Shown: positions 19,469 to 32,000 of the stretch, in pieces
Layout of the letters: every line of letters begins with the position of its first letter
Position numbering within the stretch: the first letter of the stretch is position 1
DNA from: Rhodamnia argentea
Lineage: Eukaryota; Streptophyta; Magnoliopsida; Myrtales; Myrtaceae
NCBI RefSeq assembly: GCF_020921035.1
Contig: NC_063157.1
Location: 24,445,015-24,509,014, forward strand
Reading direction: 5' to 3'
Length of the DNA stretch: 64,000 bases
Program-made: the position numbers and the translations under genes
Notes under the pieces: generated by a model
The model's database searches: none
What the model was told of the DNA's origin: nothing
The model's input: only the letters and a program-made list of their open reading frames with translations

Positions 19469-22400
19469 CCGTAATGTGCTCTCCAAATACAAGACGGATA
19501 ATGCTGTTGGGCTATAAGGCAACGATGTACAGTCTGTCTCCCTGCACTGATGAACTTTATTCAAGCTTCAAATTGCTTTTGTTGTATCAGTTTTAGATAC
19601 GACGGGTGGCAAATGACCATGGTTTCTCATTGTCTTAAAGGCATTTCACCCTTTCTTACAATTATTTGATTGGTTTGACATTTTTCGTAAGCAGGACTTG
19701 GTTCTCGATTCAGAAGAAGATTGATTTTTATGCAATCTATTCTGGAAGCGTGCACGAGTGAAATAGTAAGTCATGATTAATTATGTACTTGCTTTATGTG
19801 ACACCTTAGCTGAATTATTTACAACATGAAGCTAGAGGAAATTTGTTATGCATGGAATATTGGTAGCAAATGGATAGATTACAGCCATCTTCAAAAGTTC
19901 AGTCTAAAAGATGGAATTATATTGATCTGTCTGGGTAGTTAAGTTCAATGCTTCTGGAAACAAACCCAACATTAACAAGCTCTAAGGTTCTGGTTAGCTT
20001 TCTAGTTGAATTTAGAGATGGTATCACCATCGTAACTTAATTAAAACCTGCCTTTACAAGTGCAGCACATAGCCGTTCAGTGTCATTTCTGCTTACATTC
20101 TCTTAAATATTATCATTTGCCCACTTATTCCAAAGCGCAAAATATATGTACCGAAAATCTATTGGACCTGTCTTGTTTATCTATTTTAAAAATGACATCG
20201 TTATTCTGAATTTTTTCATTTTTCCTTAGAATATCGGCTCTGCATTAAAATGTAGCTGCTCTCTCTTATTTTTGCACATGTACAGATGATATGAGTGAGA
20301 TCTCTCTGTGACCCAGCAATACCTTTCTTTATCTTGGGTGAAGAGTTGCTAGAATTGCTTGTCTACTCCAGCTTTTAAATATCTTTGAACTTAGGTTGGG
20401 GATGGGGTGTGCAGGTTTCACAGTGGATAGGGTATTTGCCTTAATCCGGGAACCTACCTAATTGTTATGGGGTCCAAGTTTTCGGAACTTGAAAGCTACC
20501 TTATAGGCTCTTGGAATCACCTTATAACATAGGTTCCAGGATACCTTTTTTTATTCAGAAAATTGTATTTGATGGAAACAAAATTGTTGAGGTAGTTATT
20601 AGCGCATTGTACCCAAAACGTACAGATTACATGATAAAATACATCTTCAGGTATCATGGACACGTAGCCCTAAAACGATAATGACATCGACAGTAAAAGA
20701 CAAATAAATAAATTGTCGTCCATCCTTATAATCTTTGAGTTCACATGAATGCTTGTCTCAATGTATTGAGAGCATTTGAAATGTCTCCTTATAGACATAG
20801 CCAAGCACTCACAGAGAGGGAGGGCAGTATGGAGTTGGAGATTTGCTTCTTCTAATAGAATTGGGGATTGGGATCAACTAGAGCTTTCACACATACAAAT
20901 GTGAAAACTTTTCATGAAGGGAAAAAAAATACTCAGTAACAATAAAGTACACATATAGTTATTGGATAATTATTACCTACACTATTAGTGTAAGAATTTT
21001 CTTACACATCTACTGTTGGACATGTCACCCAAATGTCGTCTATGCAATAGTGAATGAGTAAAAAGTTCTTTGCACCGGCAATTTGCCCTGAACCTTTCAT
21101 CATCGTAACATGCACCTGATGTGCGATGCCTGGTGGTATGACTCAAAACTTTGGAATCTGCCTATACTTAGCGGTTCTGAAAATTTGGAATTTGGAACCT
21201 ACTTTGCAAGCTCTAGTAAACATCCTAAAACCTGCTCAACTGTGTCAGTTGTATAGGAGGGTCTGCAAGCTCCATAGTTTCTCCTACGCGCCCCTAGTTG
21301 GGGAGACTTGACAGAATTGTAGGGTTATGATCCTTAGCTATTTTGAACTTGTGATTTGTTTAAATCTGTTATAGGTCTAGAGAAACAGCATTGTGCATGG
21401 CCTTGAATAGAGACTATAGTACAATGTTCTTTTTCTTTTTCCTTTGGGTTCTTAAGAATATGTATCTCTAAAAGGTTCTTTTGAAACGACCAGTGAAAAA
21501 GGGTTGCTGGCTCCTTTGTAGCTATTACAACCTCTTACATCCATCACTGCTGGTGGGTTGCAGGGCAATGGACCCCCTTCAATCTAATTAAAGAGGCTCT
21601 ACTTGCTAATCTTTGATCCAATAAGAGATGCTCTTGCTTCCTGATTTTGTGGGGGTGGTGGGTCATTCTTCATTGCTCTGTTTTGTTAGATTTGGGAGCA
21701 TATCGACTTGCTTTTGTTTGGCTTATGAGCGAGAAAGGGTCATTCCAAATGAATTGCCAATTCCCTCCCCTCCAAAGGACTTTGCATTAACTTTCCTTTG
21801 ACAAAAGTACAAGAATTTATATGTTGGAAAGCATCATCATATTTTTTCCTCTGAAAGTAATTTTGCTTGCTTGTTTGATTTTAGAAGTAAAGTTATTTCC
21901 ATTTCTGTTTAATTTCTCTGTCATGATGAAATATAGGAACTGGAGTTCCCATTCCATTCTATTCCTTCGTTTATTGTATTTTCACCTTTGTGCTTACTAT
22001 CGTGCCGAACAAGTTTAGTGAATTCTTCCGAGTCGCCAAAGAGATCTTCTTCTTCTTCCTCTTTTTTGGGATTGTTGTGCCATGCCTTGTTCTTGAAGTG
22101 TCATGGTATTTATCTTTTGCTTTTATACGTTGGAGCTAATAACACCATAAAACTGTATGCATCTGTCCTCAGATGTTGACAGCTACTGGCCCGATTGCAG
22201 TTATGCTTATGCCAATGGAGCTACTAGAGTTTGGTGGCACCTTTTGTCATCATCCTAAATCAATAGATCTACCTTAAAGACGAGCAATATATGAGTCTAA
22301 ATCAGTGGATAAAGGACTTCAGTTTCCATCTTTTATTAGATAGTCGGATGTTATTCATCAAAGATGAAGAAGATAGTCAGCTTTAGCTCTTGGTTCCAGT

Positions 22401-24179
22401 AAAAGATAGTCATGGAAGGAGAAATCGTACCAAACTATACAAGTCGATGTTTGTCTACAACTGCACAGGTCACCATGCATGTTTTATTTGCTTCTTTTGA
22501 TTGCTTGATTTCGTTGAACCTTCTGATGTTAAGTTGGTGTCTGAACCAATTAATAGTATCTCGACATTCCCTTTTGGTTGTGCTGACTCTAGAGCAGAGC
22601 GGTTTACTTGCACAGAAAAACTCCAAACTTGATTATATGCATCTTTTTTTTTTCTTGATAATGTTCTTATCCAATGGGTCTGAGGAGTCTAGGTCTCATC
22701 CCTGATTTCCGCACCCGCCACTCTGCCTTTGCCCAGTGGAAATGCGTCGATGTAGCAAGCTCAGAAAATCTTCTCTCCAAAGTGTCCCACTGTCATTGCT
22801 TTTCTATCTGCAGATGCATATTATAGGTGTTAAAAACTAGTGTTGTTTAAGATCTGATTGCTTTGAGTAACGATGTTTGGCCTTTGTTGTTATTGCTCCT
22901 GTATAAGGAGGATTAATCGGATACTAACAAAGAGGAAAGACAAGGAAACTTAAACCTGTAATCAATCTACACAAATAGACAATTGTAAAAAGACAAGGAT
23001 GATTAATCTAATGAAGAACCCACAAGGGAGTTAAATCCAAACCCAGGAATCCAGCAAAAGTACTTGAACCAGGGAAAGTGACAAGACAACCTACCTCGAC
23101 TGATTTGTCTTTATTGGTTAAAAGAGCTCGTAGGAAAGAGGTGTACAAATATTGTGATACTTGCCTACTTGGGGCAGGCAGAGCAGAAAACCAGGAGCAA
23201 GACATGTACCTGTCTTAAAATTCAAACAGTGCGTGGGATCCGAGTTAAGTATTGTATTATTTAATTAAGCATGCTCTCAAGACAATAATCTATTTTTCTT
23301 TTTAGGTGGATATGATGTACAGAAAGGTCTTCCTTACCAATGAAGAGTGACATTTTCTATGGATGTTGGGCGCATTTCTTGAGTCCTACTCATACGCTTT
23401 ACCAATTTGAAATTAGCTTCTTTGCATTTTGTCTCGTTATCAAAGATAAATGAAATAACTTATTTATGATTCATTTAAGTTTGTTATTTATGATTCATTT
23501 AAGTTTGTTTTTAACTCGTAATGTAACTCATTGATGACCCCCACCATTGAGTATGGGTTAAAATATGGGTTGTAGACCCATTTTGCTACCTGTACCTAGG
23601 ATACTTTTGTTTCTCATTTTGGAACTCGTTTAGAAATTTTATTATCATTTTAGAGCAATGAGTTAAGGAGTATATGTGCAAGAGATATTCTGTTTATACT
23701 CCTTGGACCGCCTTCAATGTCGTTGAGTTTCATGAGCAACCCTCTTCCGATTACACCATGAATTTATGATTCCCCTCCATTTCCCATGATCTTAGTAACT
23801 TTCCGTGCCCCATCACACGATCGCGGATTGATTGATCTCACAAATTAGAGGCATACACCACAAGTGACTTCATTCTTTATGTAACATCCCCTACTCTTCC
23901 CTGATGATTGGCCAAAGCCAAGTCGAAAGTGGCGGTCAGGTTTCGAGTTTGAGAGACCCTTGCAAAGGCCAACGAGCATGTGATATTTCTCTTAACGAAT
24001 ATACATCAGCCTCTGCTTGTAATCTGATCACGTGATAAATAAATGGGACTTTCGAGCTGTCGGGCTTCACGGTGTGCTACGTAATTTGATCATTGAAATT
24101 AATACAAGGGAGTTGAGTTTCCAAAAGCATTGTACTTAATGGCAATTCTTCTGAACGCTTTGACTTCAGCTCGAGAAGT
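19469..24179. other. long gene-poor interval
   Basis: The first few hundred bases probably include the S15a 3' UTR. The remaining 4.5 kb has stop codons in all frames at short spacing and no recognised protein, RNA or complete transposon. The base composition is transcribed-like (T-rich with frequent TTTTG/CTTTT), so a non-coding transcript or decayed intronic sequence cannot be excluded. Confidence 0.35.
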
Positions 24180-24868
24180 GAAAAAACATGGGTGTGAACG
24201 ATGAGCTCTTAACAAAAATGTCACCAAGTTTGGGCCATGAAGAAACATGAAGAGTATATCCGAGCAAAAATAACCAAGCCGGCGAATGCACTGGCCTCTG
24301 GTCAGTGGCGGCCCGTCGGATCCGCCACTTCATCCTTCCAAGGCAATCAACGAGCGAGCCAACCAATGCGCACACAAGCGCGGGAGGAGGGGATCCACCC
24401 AAAGTCGCTGAAAAAGAAAGCGTGGGCTCGACTGGAGAGCAGCCCCTGCCACGTCGGTCGAGGCAAAGATACGCGCCGCGTAAGGGGGTTGACTGTAAAG
24501 TAAAAAGCAAAGTCATAGGATCGTACGGCCCCGTATTTGACGACGAGCCGCCATCACATTCCATCAGGGACGTCATCACAGCATCTGTTCCTAGGTGTGG
24601 GTCTCACAACTTGCCAAGCTGAACTCTAATGAAACCTCCCTGAGGAGTGACGTGGCTGTGACGAGAGGGCCAGTACTCTAAAACGGCGCCGTCGCCACAG
24701 TGGCCACATCACAGCACACAGCACGTCAACACAGTCAAATATACAGTCTCTCTCTCTCTCCAAATCTACGAGTTAAGCCAGTCTCAAATCATGTCTCCAC
24801 AAGTGGCTGCACGAGCAATCATGAGCATCTTGGGGCAAACTTTGCCATAACTTCTCTATATATTGCAG

Positions 24869-24961
24869 ATTGCGAAACAGGACATCATGGGTACCTAAAT
24901 GAAGTGGCCGGGAGTTTCCTGAAGAAGGACAGCAGAAAGGTGACAGCTTTTGAGCTACTGA
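24869..24961 (+). pseudogene. relic of a CLV3-type CLE gene (exon 2 only)
   Basis: The 71-nt exon-2 homologue (24869-24939) still reads DCETGHHGYLNEVAGS and ends KKDSRK followed by GT. However, exon 1, intron 1 and the start codon are gone: the TATA region runs straight into exon 2 at TATATATTGCAG|ATTGCG. Exon 3, including the whole CLE box, is also missing: GACAGCTTTTGAG joins intron 2 to the 3' flank. No signal peptide or ligand can be made. The promoter-like sequence upstream (24500-24868) remains similar to block A. Confidence 0.9.
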
Positions 24962-25819
24962 GGTACCTGTTAGCTAGTGCTAAAATATAGCCTTAGCCTC
25001 AAATAGCTAAGACATAATTTAGCTAAGGTAACTTTTCTGTTTGGAGGAGAAGATGCAGTAGTTAAGTGTATCATGGGCTGTCTGTGGTTCCTTTGTGTTT
25101 TACCTTGTTTGGAAAATAACGGGTGAATGCACTTGTTATCGATGATAAAAGAGCGATTACTTTATTTCTGAGATCAAAAAGGAGTATTTATAGACTTAGG
25201 GTTAAGCCTACTATAATCACATAAATAATCCAAACTTGCTAATATTCTAAAGTAATAAACCCAATAGCACTCACTTCAAATAGAAAATCAACAGAAAATT
25301 TACCCAAGTAAAATTAACCTTCGCTTCTAGTTTACTTTTAGAAAAAAATCGCTAACTGGTACTCATTTACCCAAGTAAAATTGACCTCCGCTTCCGATTT
25401 ACTTTTTGAAAAAATCGCTAATTGGTGATCGTTCTTGATTGAAAATCTTGACTTGATGAGTGAAACTTGAGAACAAACTGAGACTTGTCCTCTAAGCTAG
25501 GATTCATTTATGCTGTTCCAACCAATAAGCCACCATCCTTATCAGACACAAGGCTTTAATTATCCAGGTAGCCAATGTTATCAAATGACGAAACTGAGGA
25601 GGACAGTTGGTTTCACCAACATTGTCAAATCTCGAACAATTTGCCTGTTCCTTCCCGCTACATATAGATTTGTGCACGTTTGCAATACTTCAATTCTACT
25701 TCAGTACACAAGCAAATCGAGGAGAAGAACGCTACTCTATTGATTTGAATTATTTCTACATTTTTATACAACAATTAAAGATAAAAATCTGGTCTCCAAC
25801 AGAGTTAAAGAAACATTTA

Positions 25820-27346
25820 TCAATCATTCTCATATAATTCTTTTGAAATGATCGGAGGTGCATAACATACTTTCATTTCAGATGACAAAAGATCCAGCAT
25901 TCGGTATATGCCCTCTGCCTCAGGATTTGATTTATCGCCAGCCACGAATTCATGATTGTTACAACCAATCTCGATCGAGCTAAATCCTGGTGTCTTTTGG
26001 ATACCAAGATTCTTCATTTTCCTCCTGATCTTGTTCGCACCATCCCAGCTTCTATCTGCAGCATATATATTCGCAAGGAGCACATAATTTGAGTCAGAAT
26101 CAGGGTCTGGATCAACTACATACTTTGCCAACCTTTCAGCTAACTTGACATCCTCATGAGTCCTGCAAGCAGCCAACAAAGATCCCAACACAATGTCGTT
26201 TGGTTTCATGGGCATGTTTTCTACAACATTTAGCGCATCCTCCAACCTGCCTGCACGACTATAGAGATCCACCAAGCAACCATAGTGTTCAATTCTCGGC
26301 TCAATTCTGTAAACATTCTTCATGATATGGAAGTACTCGAGCCCTCCATCAACTAAACCAGCATGACTACAAGCAGTGATTGCTCCGGTAAAACTAACTC
26401 CATCAGGCTTGAATCCTTCCTCCTGCATCCTGTTGAATAACTCCAGAGCCATCTCGGCATGCCCATTGGCTGCGAACCCTGCAATTATAGTGTTCCATGA
26501 CACAAGAGTTCTCTGTGGCATTTTCTCAAATATAAGGTGAGCATACTCAATACACCCGCACCTGGAATACATGTCCATTAAGGAATTGCATACCCTTACA
26601 TTGTCCTTGAAGTCTTGCTTCATGACAAACTTATGTATCCACAAGCCCAATCCAAGCGTTGCCAAGTTGGAGCACGCGGATATTGCGCCTATAATTGCGA
26701 CGAAATCAGGCTGCACCCCAGACAGTTGCATCTCGCGAAACAACTCCAACGCTTTCTCAAAATGACCAGTCTTGACAAACCCATTAATCAACACTGTCCA
26801 CGTTACAGCATCTCTGTGGGGCATCCTGTCGAACAGGTCTATCGCCTCCCGCATCTCACCCTTCTTCACATAACCATCGATCATCGTATTCCAAGTAACA
26901 GAATTCCTCACCCCCATCCCGTCAAAAACCATTCTGGCCAACTCCACGCGATCCAGCTTCGCGTACATGTTAAGGACAGCCGTGGCCACCATCACGTTTT
27001 CCGCCACCAATCCCAGCTTCCGAGCATATCCGTGAAGCGAAGCTCCGAGGAACTCGCTTCCGGACGGGAAACCAGCGCAACCCGAGAGAAGCGTGACGAT
27101 CGTGATGTGGTTGGGCTGCACCCCAGACCGCATCATCTCGGAAAAGACTCCGACTGCTTCGGCCAATCGGCCATTTCGAGTGCAGCGAGCGATGGAAGAA
27201 GTCCATAAGACGGTGGGGTCAAGGGAGTGAGCGGGCTTGACGAAGGAGAGGCTGTGTCTAGTGGCGGCCTGCGTTAGCTTCGGAGGCTGTGGCGGTTGAT
27301 GGAGCTCAGTGGGAGTGGCGGCGGTGGGGAAGGCAGGAAGGCTCAT
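25820..27346 (-). CDS. CLB19: E-class pentatricopeptide repeat protein, probable plastid RNA-editing factor CLB19
   Basis: This intronless gene encodes 508 aa. The N-terminus (about 1-40) is rich in Ala, Pro, Thr and Gln with few acids and could be a plastid transit peptide. A PLS-type array of PPR repeats follows, with motifs such as VTWNTMIDGYVKKGEMREA, VTWTVLINGFVKTGHFEKA and LVSWNTIIAGFAANGHAE. The C-terminal E region has HYGCLVDLYSRAGRLEDA, GSLLAACRTHEDVKLAERL, NYVLLANIYAADRSWDGA and KTPGFSSIEI. There is no DYW domain. The last third closely resembles what I recall of Arabidopsis CLB19 (At1g05750), needed for editing plastid rpoA and clpP transcripts. That assignment is from memory. The PPR E-class call is secure. 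A TTTATAAA motif lies about 50 bp upstream of the ATG. Confidence 0.85.
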   Translation of the reverse strand: MSLPAFPTAATPTELHQPPQPPKLTQAATRHSLSFVKPAHSLDPTVLWTSSIARCTRNGRLAEAVGVFSEMMRSGVQPNHITIVTLLSGCAGFPSGSEFLGASLHGYARKLGLVAENVMVATAVLNMYAKLDRVELARMVFDGMGVRNSVTWNTMIDGYVKKGEMREAIDLFDRMPHRDAVTWTVLINGFVKTGHFEKALELFREMQLSGVQPDFVAIIGAISACSNLATLGLGLWIHKFVMKQDFKDNVRVCNSLMDMYSRCGCIEYAHLIFEKMPQRTLVSWNTIIAGFAANGHAEMALELFNRMQEEGFKPDGVSFTGAITACSHAGLVDGGLEYFHIMKNVYRIEPRIEHYGCLVDLYSRAGRLEDALNVVENMPMKPNDIVLGSLLAACRTHEDVKLAERLAKYVVDPDPDSDSNYVLLANIYAADRSWDGANKIRRKMKNLGIQKTPGFSSIEIGCNNHEFVAGDKSNPEAEGIYRMLDLLSSEMKVCYAPPIISKELYEND

Positions 27347-27720
27347 TGCTAAAGTTCAAATTACCGTTAGAAGAGGCCGTGTTTCATTTGGCTCTTTATA
27401 AACTTTTGTCTTTTTCAATTTTTCCTCTCCTTTCTCGAATTAAAAACTTGTACCGAATTAATATATATCCTAACAAAAATTTACCCATCTAATGAAATTA
27501 ATGTACACTTAAAACTATGATTAACTTATTTTTTTTTATAATGAATGCATTTTTTTCATTTACTTTAGTTTACAGTGAAATGGATAGTTTTTTTTTTTTT
27601 TACCTATGCTCATAACATACGCATTATTCATCGTGAAAAGCATATTTTTAATGTTCACAAGGTTGTAGGTTTGCTTGCACAAAGCTAATTTTGCTTAAAA
27701 AAGCTAATTTGGATAGATAC

Positions 27721-28313
27721 TAGGGGTGAGCAAGATGGCTGCCTGAACCAGTTAGTTTGGTCCGGTTCTCAAGGGTGCCGGTCCAATTCCCGATTTCATA
27801 AAGTCAGAGCTGGTGATTTTCGATCCGGTTTCCAATTTCAAGGAGGAATCGAATCGCTCGGACTAGACCGATGATTTTCCATTTACAAACCATGTGCTTC
27901 TTAATAAGATTGTCCCTTGCGGTGTATATCACAGCAATTTGAAGAATAGAACTCTGGAGCACCATTGATGCTTTTTCCCATTCCGAACTTTCATGCGGTG
28001 CGTACAAACTTCAAAAATTGGGACGAAGTGATTTTGAACCAACACCGCCAAAGGATGACGAGAAATCTGGAATCAAAAGATCGAGTCGCCTAACCCGAAA
28101 AATGTGGAGCTTAGTTGGATGTATGACCATTTCGGACATTTCTCCTCCATTGTATTGCACGAAAACATCATATGTATTACTAATGGACCGCCTAGGAACC
28201 GGACCGACCCGAGTCGGTCCGGTTCCCATCCCTACGAAATGGGAACCGATTCTTCCGATCTGATTCCCGATTCCAGGGAGGGACCAAATCGGATCGGGAA
28301 CCGATCACCCCTA
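27721..28313. mobile_element. hAT-like MITE with 8-bp target duplication and empty site
   Basis: The ends TAGGGGTGAGCAA and inverted GATCACCCCTA are flanked by ATAGATAC (27713-27720) and ATAAATAC (28314-28321), which match at 7 of 8 positions. Block A has the unoccupied site at about 16712: GGATAAAAACTGTGCAT. The insertion is therefore younger than the block duplication. The interior is GGNNCCGA-rich with no transposase. Confidence 0.88.
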
Positions 28314-28405
28314 ATAAATACTGTGCATAATTTGCTAAAAAATAAAAACTTTTACACGGGTTGTATGCGGACCAAGAAATACTTAACATCATCTCAATTG
28401 CTTAA

Positions 28406-29080
28406 TCTTTGTTAACGGATACTCGCTACACTGATAAAGCATTATCGACTAATAAAAGCATTAACAATGCGCAAATAGAAATGAATCCATAATTTACATC
28501 AAAGAAATCATCTTGTTTGCAAAGTAGCAAATTTTTTCTTCCCATTCACATAGACAAAAGGGACTCACTTACCAGCAAAATGAAGCATATGCCTCTTGGC
28601 CCGTTGTCTACAAGCAGGTCGAAAAAACAGGAGAGTATCATTCAACACCCTACAACATGTTCCTGATGCCGATAAATATTTAGACAAGATCATGCCATGT
28701 TCACGGATGAACAATCGATTTGAGGGCCGGCATCGAACTATTAGAACTTGGAAAGGCTGTTGGGACGGGGAGGGTCACGTCGAGAACGCGAATTGCGAAT
28801 TGCGGCGAAAAACCATCGGGAAAAACATTGAATGACAATGGCACTTCTTCAGACCTTTCCACCAAGTACAGATACTGCAACAGATTGAGGCTTAAAATGA
28901 CATAACTTCGACACAATAACAACATCGAAAAAGCATATTTGTAACGAATTGAATCGACGCGACACTGAGGAACCATTCTCAGAAGATGGAATTTAGCCGT
29001 AATCATCTGGTGACCAAGACCATGTATGGTAAGAGAACATATGAGAGAGTCCATCATTTACAGTAATCAAACCTAGTCAT
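28406..29080. other. 3' flank of the TMK gene
   Basis: Part of this probably forms the TMK 3' UTR (minus strand). The short frames seen on both strands have no recognised homology. Confidence 0.35.
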
Positions 29081-32000
29081 TCATCGCCCGTCGGCCGAAG
29101 TGAAGGACTCAGCAAACCCAGCGGGCTTAGTGGGGATGCTCCCCAAGCTGTCCCCGAGAGTTCCGATGCTCGACCCTTTGCTTTCCGCTTCCTGCCATAC
29201 CTTCAACAACTCGGGAAGTGGCACATTGTAATCGATTCCAGAAGAGTCCTCCAGCTCGTCGCTCATCGGCTTCCACCGGTCGACTAGCGGGACCAGCACG
29301 TTGACCACGTGGCTCATGTCGGGCCGATGGTGAGGCTCTCTGGCAGTGCAGTGTCCGGCAAGTTCGGCCACTATGGAGATGCTCTCGAGAGCTTCTTCGG
29401 TTTCCTTAGCTGCAGGGTCAAGGGCAGCTACGAACTTCTCTTTGCTCGATCTGATTCGCCAGAACCACTCCGCCAGATACCTGCTTTCCTCCGAGCGCTC
29501 CTCGTCCAGTGCTGTAAGTCCCGTCAGAAGCTCCATTAGTACCACACCGTAGCTGTAGACATCGACTTTTGTTGTGACCTTTCCCATAACTGAAACCAAA
29601 AAGAAGTTAAGAGTAAGCTCGGCTGTAAACAGTGTGCACCCATTACATGATTTTACATCAATCACATTGATTAACTTTGTAGCCAAGATTGTCATGAAAT
29701 GATTTCACATAAATTCAAGTGAACACCTTTCTCTGAGGCTATGTAAACAAGAATGAGAGATTCAAGTGATAGCTCCCTACCAGCATATTCAGGTGCAAGA
29801 TACCCGAAAGTCCCAGCGAGCTGCGTCGCAAAAGACCTCTCTCCATCGGGAGCGAGTTTAACCAATCCGAAATCCGAGACCTTCGCTCGGAGGTCATCGC
29901 CTACAAGAATATTTGAAGACTTCAGGTCTCTGTGTATGAACGTGTGCTGGGCCAGGCTGTGCAGATACTCTATCCCTCGGGCCACATCCAAAGCGATTAT
30001 AAATCTATTCCTCCATGTAAGAGGCTCCAATTGGTTTGCCTTCCACTGAAAAAGATGCCGACTAAGAGCTCCCTGCGGCATGTACTCGTACACCAGAAGC
30101 CTCTCGCTTCCTTCGGTAGAGTAACCCAAAAGAGACACCAAATGCCGATGCCGAAGTTTAGATAGCACGGCGATCTCGGATCGGAACTCGTCCAATGCTT
30201 TACTGCAGATTATATTTGATTCCATCCTCTTGACAGCAATTTTGGTCCCATCACATAGCTCTCCCTTATAAACTGTACCGAAGCCACCTCGTCCAAGTTC
30301 ATTTTCAGGCGCAAAATTCTTCGTCACCTTGCGCAGGTCTTGGACAGATATGCAGAGATTTCCAACCTCGATTGAACGTGAATTTTCCGTTCCGTTACTG
30401 AGTGTGCTCAAGGAGCTGGTCCCGGAATGAGTGAACAAACTTGTCTTGGTATTGTTAGAAAATTTAATCTTGACTTTAGTCACTGGACCTGAAGTGTCTC
30501 TAGGAGGAATGACAGTGGAACTCGGAGCCTCGGATACACCTTTCCTTCTCTTGCGGAAACAGATGTAGAGAATAATCATGAGGAGGACAAACGGGAGGAT
30601 TAGAGTAGGAACCAACAAAAGGACATTGTATCTTTTGGTTCTTTTGGGTCGAGACTGTGGTCGACTAGAGTTTGACCCGGCAACTGTGGAAGGTGAGATT
30701 TCAGGTTTCGGTGGAGCTGGCGAGTTTTCTGGCAATGGGCTGCTACTGGAAGGCGGTGACACAGTGGACGCAGTGTTATTGCGGACCAGGAGAGGGTTTC
30801 GATCAATGATGACCTTCACGCTACCGTGGAACATGGGCAATGGTGGCTCAAGATTGTTCCCGCTCAAGTCCAGCAACCTCAAAGACTTCAACTCAGTATA
30901 GTTTCCAGGGACTCCGCCATGTATGTTGTTGTCTCCGAGCCTAATTTCGAGCAACGAATCTAAGTATGCGAGGGAAGCACTCAGAGTGCCGTTGAGGTTA
31001 TGCCTCGGCAAGTTCAAAATGGATGCTTTCAACTTCGAATTGCAGCTTAATCCGAACCACGGCCCTTCACATGGAGTATTCCCAGACCACCGAGTAACAA
31101 GGTTCTCAGGATAATTGACACCGCCAAGAAAATCTAAGAGTGCATTAACTTCAGGGGCACATTGCATCCCAGGTTCAGGTAGACAAAAGAAATTGGAATC
31201 GTAAGTAACATTGCGTACCTTAAATTTTGGGATCGGACCCATGAACAGATTGTTGTTCAGGTCAAGTTTCTCCAGGTCCATACGGGCCAAGCTTTCGGGA
31301 ATTAGACCAACAAGTTTGTTCCTATTGAGATTGAGGTCCTTCAGAGAAGTCAGAGCTCCAATATTCTCCGGAACCATGCTGGCGAATTGGTTTCCGTGAA
31401 GCCACAACTGCGTGAGCGATGTCATGGAAGCAATCACATCTATGCCACCGCCAATTCCGCCACCATTTTGGTCGTTCAACCACAATATCTGCAGCATAGA
31501 TTGACCGAAACTCCCAGGAAGCTCACCAGAAAGACTGTTATATGAAAGCTTCAGCACCGTTAGGGACGGCATCGCACCTAAAAACTCTGGCACCGGGCTG
31601 ACCAAGTTGCAATTCATCAGGGAGAGATTCGTCAACTGAACGGATTTCGCCAATTCGACCGGCACAGACCATCCAGAGGTCTTATTTAAGGGGTTATAAT
31701 CCAAGGCCAGCACCTGCAAACTGGTCAGGCCATCAAAAAAATCCGGGGGGATCGCCTCAAAGCCGTTGTAATCCAAATACGCGTATTGCAGCTCCGTCAA
31801 TCCTCTAAAACTGGGCAATGCCCCAGACAAACTGTTCCTCTGGAGGCCTAAGTTGGAGAGCATTGAGAGCTGATTGAAACTCGGAGGCAATTTGCCTCGC
31901 AGACCCAATCCTTTGGCCTGAATTTGGGTGACTCTTTCACCAGAACAGTAGACATAAGGCCATTTGGGAGGGCCACAAGGGTCATCCCCATCAATTGGCC

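Larger units (their letters stand above)
24480..28405. repeat. segmental duplication, block B (CLE relic + PPR)
   Basis: Collinear with block A (11570-16800). It opens in the CLE promoter (GTCATAGGATCGTACGG) and ends near ACCAAGAAATACTT. It keeps the PPR gene open but has lost CLE exons 1 and 3. A hAT-like element (27721-28313) inserted after the duplication. Confidence 0.85.

Noticed and set aside
26615-27208. 197-codon open frame opposite the PPR gene
   Set aside because: This is a shadow of the PPR coding sequence. The same shadow, shorter, appears opposite the PPR pseudogene.
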